From Anagrus nilaparvatae (lineage: Eukaryota > Arthropoda > Insecta > Hymenoptera > Mymaridae), in NCBI GenBank assembly GCA_022575985.1, contig JAKSXM010000272.1, positions 29,901,501 to 29,965,500 of the forward strand: a stretch of DNA of 64,000 nucleotides. Reading direction: 5' to 3'. The notes under the pieces are model-generated. The model was not told the DNA's origin. It saw nothing but the letters and a program-made list of their open reading frames with translations, and searched no databases. The translations under genes and the position numbers were made by a program. Positions 58,029 through 64,000 of the stretch are shown in pieces. Numbering within the stretch: position 1 is the first letter of the stretch; each line of letters begins with the position of its first letter.

Positions 58029-59362
58029 TTACATCTAAAAAATATAAAAAAAGATTACAAAAATCAGTAAATCATATGATACATACTTTTGACAATAATC
58101 TAGTCAAATATATAGAACAGAATAAGCTTATCCCATTTGGTTAGTATAGAAAAGTGAACTAGAGAAATTTGTCAGTAATTATTGATATAAAAAACTCTTA
58201 CCAATGATTTCATTACTAGTCTTGCAAAGTTTTGACGGCAAAAAATAATCTTTTCATATTCTGGATTATTTTTAAACTCTTCTTTATTATTAATAATAAA
58301 ATCTGCAGCAGATTTCATTAACATTTCTGCATGACAATCATCAGCTATTGAAACTATTTTTTCAATGTTATCAAAATTTATAGTTTTGGAAAGAGCTAAT
58401 TCACATATAGTTTTTAGATCATCGATCATGTATTTACTTGCAGCCATTATTAGCTCATGAGCAATATTATGTAAATTTTCAACTTGATTAGTGTATACAA
58501 AACGTAACATTTCATTTATAACCTCGTAGGACATGTCCATTATTTCTATACAATCAGTTTTTGGTTCTTCCTTATTCAAATTTTCCAAAAACACTTGACT
58601 TGCTGATGCTAGTACACATTTGTGGGCCTTAATTTCTTGATTTCCAATTACTAGAGTAACATCTGAGAATAATTTATCATTGTACAAATGCTTCCAGGTA
58701 TTATTGACAGTATTTTCTGTGTTCTCTGCTAATGCGACTTTTTTTTTTGGAGGTGAATTTAATATCATATCAAAATTCAGTCTTTTTGATGTATAGTTTG
58801 TTACCTTGCTCGTCCTAATGGTGCATAATATAACAAGTTTATCACCTTGTAAAACATTATTTTCTTTATTCAAGTGTTCTTCTAAAACAGAATTTATCTT
58901 TGCAAATTGTGGCCAAACAAAACCAAGAGAATCTTTATCAAATATCTTGCATCCTGTATAGGTTTTAAATGGATTATTTTGATTATCAAGTATACTGAGT
59001 TTAATAACTGCTAGTACTTGGCAGGGATTTAAAAAACATGGTATTAAATAAATTGAAACAAAATCTGTATTTGGATTTTGTTTTTGATGAGGTTTTAGAT
59101 AAACTTTTAATTTCCAACCAATATTCGAATCCTTCATTTCAAGTGTTTCGCTTTCAATAACACGAACATTTTGCTCATAGCATTTTCTGAAATTATGAAT
59201 ATTAAAAATAAAACAGCTCTCTGATTTTTCTTTAGTTACTATCCCATTCGAATAATAATCACTCATTTGAATTTCAGAAATATTCTCGGAAATAAGATTA
59301 TTTTTTTTCAGAGCCGAAGAAAGAGCCAAATATTTTTTTTCAATAATATTTGTTTTATCCAT
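58029..59362 (-). CDS. MATH-BTB (SPOP-like) protein 2
   Basis: Tandem paralog of the preceding gene. Start ATG at 59362. The main exon is 58202-59362, ending V-M-K-S-L at G|GTAAGAG in phase 0. The acceptor TTTTTTAG leads into ATG TAA (58034-58029), giving 388 residues. MATH domain at about residues 45-185 (SCFIFNIHNFRKCYEQNVRV onward). BTB at about 225-325, with LFSDVTLVIGNQEIKAHKCV identical to gene 1, then a BACK-like tail. Likely a CUL3 adaptor; substrate unknown. The DNA of the BTB block (58497-58668) is nearly identical to gene 1 (56695-56866), including synonymous sites, while the MATH halves are divergent. Confidence 0.88.
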
Positions 59363-59620
59363 TTTTTAGAAATTCAGCTGTTTTTAAAAAAAAAGATTTA
59401 CTTGTTACTACTTTGCAGTTTGGTTACACTGGTTAATATTAAAAATTAGGTTAAGTCATGGGTTAAGTATTAGATATAAAACAATTAAATAATATATATA
59501 ACAATAACATAAACAAATAGTATATTATTTTTTTAAACGCGCCACTATATAGTGTCGACATTAGGTATTATCAAAATAGGCGCTAATTTTGAATCTGGTT
59601 AACATTAACGTCTTTAAATA
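59363..59620. other. Upstream region of MATH-BTB gene 2
   Basis: Putative promoter region with AAACGCGCCACTATATAG at about 59536-59553. No coding sequence is seen. Confidence 0.35.
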
Positions 59621-59744
59621 AGGGACATTCAGACGAGAAAAAAAACCTTCAAATTTTTATTATTTAACATGCAAGAATATGGGACGAGAGGGAGTAATAT
59701 CGAAAATGGTGGTTACAATTATTTTCTCGTCTGAAATGCTCCCT
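59621..59744. mobile_element. Small MITE, 124 bp
   Basis: AGGGACATTCAGACGAGAAA at the left pairs with TTTCTCGTCTGAAATGCTCC-CT at the right, with one or two mismatches. ATA lies left of it and ATA just right, so the target duplication may be TA or ATA. No coding capacity. Confidence 0.65.
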
Positions 59745-62700
59745 ATAAATATTAACATGGAACATGTTTTATATAGGGAGGAATACTTTGAGAACCTGGA
59801 AATCGAGGGAGGGTAGTTAAATGGGACTTGGAACAATGAATTGATTCGGGGACTTAATTCGAAATATTTTTTTAAAACTTTTATTTTGTTGAAAAAATAA
59901 AAGATTAAAATCGTTTCGATATCATGACAATAATAATGATAGAAAAGAATGTATTACTATTTGGCAATGAACTAAATTAAATAGATGACTTTCTTTTTTT
60001 CTTTTTTTTTTAAGTTGATTGATCAGCTTATGATTACTATTATACAAATTAATAGGAATTAATTCAACAAATAAGCTCATGCATGTCATCTTATAATATA
60101 AATTCCAAAGCTCCTTCTGATATTGATATATTGCGTGATTCATGTTAATTAAATAAATATCAAAAGTAGGCATATTATATTAATTAATTAATTTCTTTTG
60201 TTTCTTTAAATTCTTAAGGAAACTCGAAGCAAAAGATTCTTCTACTTATATGGTCGTAAGTTTTGAAATAATATACAAAATATGACTTAACAAAAAATTA
60301 AAATTTTGCCAAAGAAAATAATATTTTTTTTAAATTTCTGAAGTATAACAAAAACAAAATATTTTATATTTATTTTATAAAAAAATCATATAAACTCTTT
60401 TTAAACTTACTTTATCCATTAAAATTAATTATGTAACATTTACTTATAAATATTTTATGTAATAATATTTTTTAAAAAATTTTTAATCCCCATATGTAAT
60501 AAAAAAATAATATTACTCAAGTTACGAAAAAAAAATTGCATATTTAATAAAAAACTAGGTGACATGCAATTTGATGAAAAAAGCTTTGCACACACACGCA
60601 CATATTAAAGTACTGGAGTATACTTCAAAACTTAAAAGAGTTAAAAAAATTTTTGTAATCAAGTTTATAACTGTTTTTAATTTAATTTATATCATTTCAC
60701 GTACATGTTACTTTGTATAAAAATGTAATTTAGTGTATCTTTTAAAATTTGAATAGCAGACATTAATAAATGTGTAATTTATCTTTGAATCAAAATGTAA
60801 ATTTTAAAGAAAAAGAAGATATAATTGATATAATAACTTCAAACCAATTTGTAATACATTCAAAATCTTGCCTTCTTATCTGAAAGTGCAGCCAACGAAA
60901 TAAGATCAAATGGTTTTTAAAGTAAAGGAAAATAAATCTTCTTGGGATAAAAATTTAAAATGAAGATTATATTCTTCAAATTACAAAGTTGATTTTTTAG
61001 GTACCGTACATAAATCATGTAATTTTGGCCTTTTTCGTATCTTCAAGCAAGATTTATTAAAACCTTTAATTTATATGTTACTCTTTTGAATGTATTTTTA
61101 ATTTACAATATGATCTAACTTTTGGTTAAATAAATAGATCCTCAAGGCATATTACTAAATAAACCCATCAACTACTAAAAACGATAATGTTTAATTAACA
61201 CTGATATTTGTTTACTATAAAGTAAAATTCATTAACGAAATTACATAAAGTTATATCTTATACTACACTGGCTTCTATTTAATTTGTTAAAACTTAGTTT
61301 GTACTACTTTTCATTGTCTTCAATAGTTTTACTAAATAACTTTAGATTTAACGCAAAGTTATAACCTTACTTAAAGTTAAAATACTTATCTTATCTATAT
61401 AGAAGAAGATCTACAGATTTCTATTTAATATTTGGCATTCTTACAAATAATTTCAACTTATAAGATTCTAACACTAGCTTTATTTATAATAGCTCCAAGG
61501 CATTTCTCTTGCGAGAGAATTTTTTTCACAAACTTTTTATATTTCTTAAAAACTTTGTTAATTAAATAAAACTTTATAATGCACTTTGCAAAATCTTATA
61601 GTTGCTATCATAAAAAAGGGCGGGAAATTTCCAAAAGTGTAAAAGTACAAAATAATGATAAAAAAAAGTGATAATTATTACATCTAATATAACGAAATTG
61701 CTTTACACATTATGCGCTAAAATAATATAGGTAACTTTTTTTTCTTCACATACTTTTTTTTACATAACCTTTTTTTACCCTTTAATTCAAAATTTTTGGC
61801 GCCTTTTAATTTCATGTTATTTATACATAACCTAAAATTACATTACACACACCAAAAATCTAATTTTTTTTTTCATTTTTAAACAAGGTCTCGAATATCT
61901 TATTATTATTTTTTATTTGAAAAAAAAGATACATATATATAAAAATAAAATTGATGTTAACAATATAATAGCTGAGTAAGCTAAAAAGATACCTCCTTAT
62001 AGGAGCCGGAAGCCCTTAGGCTATATATTTATATTTTTTTTCTCCCTTTATTTTGCCGCGTTTATTGATGATCACTTTAAGGCTTGTAATATTATAACAC
62101 ACAATGTGTACCTTGAAGCAAAAAAATAAATAAAAAAATATTGTAACCAAAAATATTACCTAAAGTTTGTGTGTTGTGATTTTTGGTTATACAAAAAATA
62201 AAATTCACGCTTTATATTATAAAATTTGATGGAATATGTTATAAGAAATGATGAAAGATGTTATTATCTTAAAACAGAAGCTACTGCGAAATATGAAAAT
62301 TAAGTCTGGGCGGTATTTTTAAACGTAAAAATTCTTCACTCTCGTTTCTTTTGATCTTTACATGCGCAAATTTAATATGTTTATCTCTAAAAAAAAAAAT
62401 ATTAATTATAATATATAATGATAGATAATTAAATGTATGAATGTTTTTTTTTAATGTTATTTAATTTTAATATTTTTTTAACGATACTTTTATTTGAAAT
62501 TTTAATTTCGGCCCTCGAGGACACTAAATTTTTGAATTTTTTATTTAAAAGAATGCAAATTCGGCAAATATTTGAAAATATCTAAATTAAATTGACCATA
62601 ATGTAACAGAGGGTTCTTTTTTTAAGGATCGATGGTAATGTAATTTTTTAACATGTAAATCGAAAAATCTTATGAAAAAGGCGGGCATTTGATCTTTTCA

Positions 62701-64000
62701 CTCCGATAGTTTTACTATAGGCGAGTCCTTCCGTATGAGTAATAAAGTTTTCGTTCGAAATTTTATTTTTAAATCGTATAATAGAAATTCTTGAAAAATA
62801 ACTTGGAAAATAAAAATTTTATTGATGGTGTAAAATTTATTAGACTGTCTAATCTGTAAATCGACAAATTCTGTCAAACAGTACTTTGCTCGAGAATCCA
62901 AAAATAACGAGTTTTAGATAAATTGAAAATTTTTGTTCTACTTTTATAACTTTAATTGAGATTAATTCCTGAATTATTTTCAAAATACGTAGATTATCTT
63001 ATACTAAGGTGATTGAACTTTAATTCAAAATTTAAATTTCTAATATTATAATTTTATTGAAATCAGATAATTAATTAAATATCTAAAGCATTAAAAAAAA
63101 TCTTTTATTTTTTTCTCACAAAAAAAACCAAAAAAGCAATAAATATCTCTAATCTATAAGTGTTGAAAGGGATAATATAAAAAATCCAAAAAATTAAATT
63201 TCATGCATATTATAAAAATTTAAATAACTTCAATTAAATTTACAAAAATTTAACATAAATTAAATAAAAAATAAAAATTTTTTTTGACAGTGCGGCTTTT
63301 TTTTTAAATATCTAAAAAAAAATGTATATTTTGATATATATATTTTTTAAAAAATATATATTTTAATATATATCCCTGATGTGGATGAAAAAAAAAGTTG
63401 TGAAAAATATGTATAAACTATATTTTATTTAAATATATTCTGTCTCGAAAATGTAGGTGAGCTTTGGATTTTTATTAAATTTTTTTTGGATAAAATATCG
63501 AATAAATTAAAGTTTGTGTATTTTTTTTAAAAATTTGAATTTAAAAGAGGAATTTTTACACTTTTAGATATACTGTGTAAAAATTCCATTATTATTTTAT
63601 TGAATGAAAATCATATGAAAAAAGAAATACACGCGTTGAATAGTAGACACACTACGAATAATAATAAATTTCAATACACAACAAAATTCATCTAATTTTG
63701 ATTAAATTTATACGTTTTTTTGTGTTTATTATATTTTTTTTTTGAATATGAAATTCGATATAAAAACTTTATTTAAAAAATATTTTCATTCAAAAAATAA
63801 ATAAATGAAGCCTTTCCTTTTCTTAAATTACTGAAACTAAATAAAACAAACAAAAATTTAAAAAAGATTTTTTTTGAAATATTTGGGGAAGAGTCCCATA
63901 AAATTGCAAATCTTAAGCTAAAACTTGCATTTAGTGCAATCTTGTGCAAAATTAAACTGCAAATTTATTCAATCAGAAATTAATTGTAGATATTATGTTT
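59745..64000. other. Gene-free AT-rich sequence to the window end
   Basis: At 59755-59870 a member of the AACATGGAACATG / GGGAGGG repeat family is seen. The rest has no recognised gene, RNA or clear repeat, only homopolymer-rich AT sequence. Confidence 0.35.

Overview
This is an AT-rich nuclear segment from an animal, most likely an insect. It has short GT-AG introns (about 60-200 nt), insect-style genes (a NOC3-like ribosome-biogenesis protein, a single-PDZ protein, a secreted proline-rich protein, SMYD4-like TPR/MYND/SET proteins, MATH-BTB proteins) and long repeat-filled intergenic DNA. The tandem SMYD4-like and MATH-BTB genes recall expansions seen in some AT-rich insect genomes such as parasitoid wasps. 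The species cannot be fixed from the sequence.

Layout. 1-2548: NOC3-like gene, + strand, 5' end cut by the window edge, eight exons. 3102-5227: a seven-exon + strand gene ending in a PDZ domain, with one GC-AG intron. 6082-10145: a - strand gene for a secreted, extremely proline-rich repetitive protein. A tiny first exon starts the signal peptide, and a 2.7-kb intron carries a full-length Helentron-associated-type element. 10.1-34.9 kb: no convincing protein-coding gene. This is an island of foldback (long inverted repeat) elements, several nested in one another. They include a hAT-like foldback with a perfect 8-bp target duplication, a 2.5-kb palindrome flanked by TA with a second element inside one arm, and a foldback whose arm is split by a second copy of the Helentron-associated element. 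34,887-47,474: four head-to-tail SMYD4-like genes on the - strand (A-D), all with the same five-exon, same-phase structure. C and D are open. A has a single-base frameshift in a T homopolymer. B is broken by a 245-bp Harbinger-type MITE in its first exon. 47.5-56.2 kb: no gene found; some repeats and one possible 5' non-coding exon. 56,196-59,362: two tandem MATH-BTB (SPOP-like) genes on the - strand, both apparently ending in a last exon that codes only Met-stop. 59.4-64 kb: no gene found, one small MITE.

The SMYD4-like set would be lysine methyltransferase-fold proteins with TPR docking domains. The MATH-BTB set would be CUL3 substrate adaptors. Both are small tandem arrays in which some blocks are almost identical between paralogs and others are divergent, suggesting recent duplication or gene conversion. 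I found no clearly new biochemical system. The most unusual feature is the density and nesting of long inverted repeats at 11-34.5 kb, which could give long hairpin RNA if transcribed. All exon models were read by eye from frame, phase and splice sites and are not supported by transcripts here.
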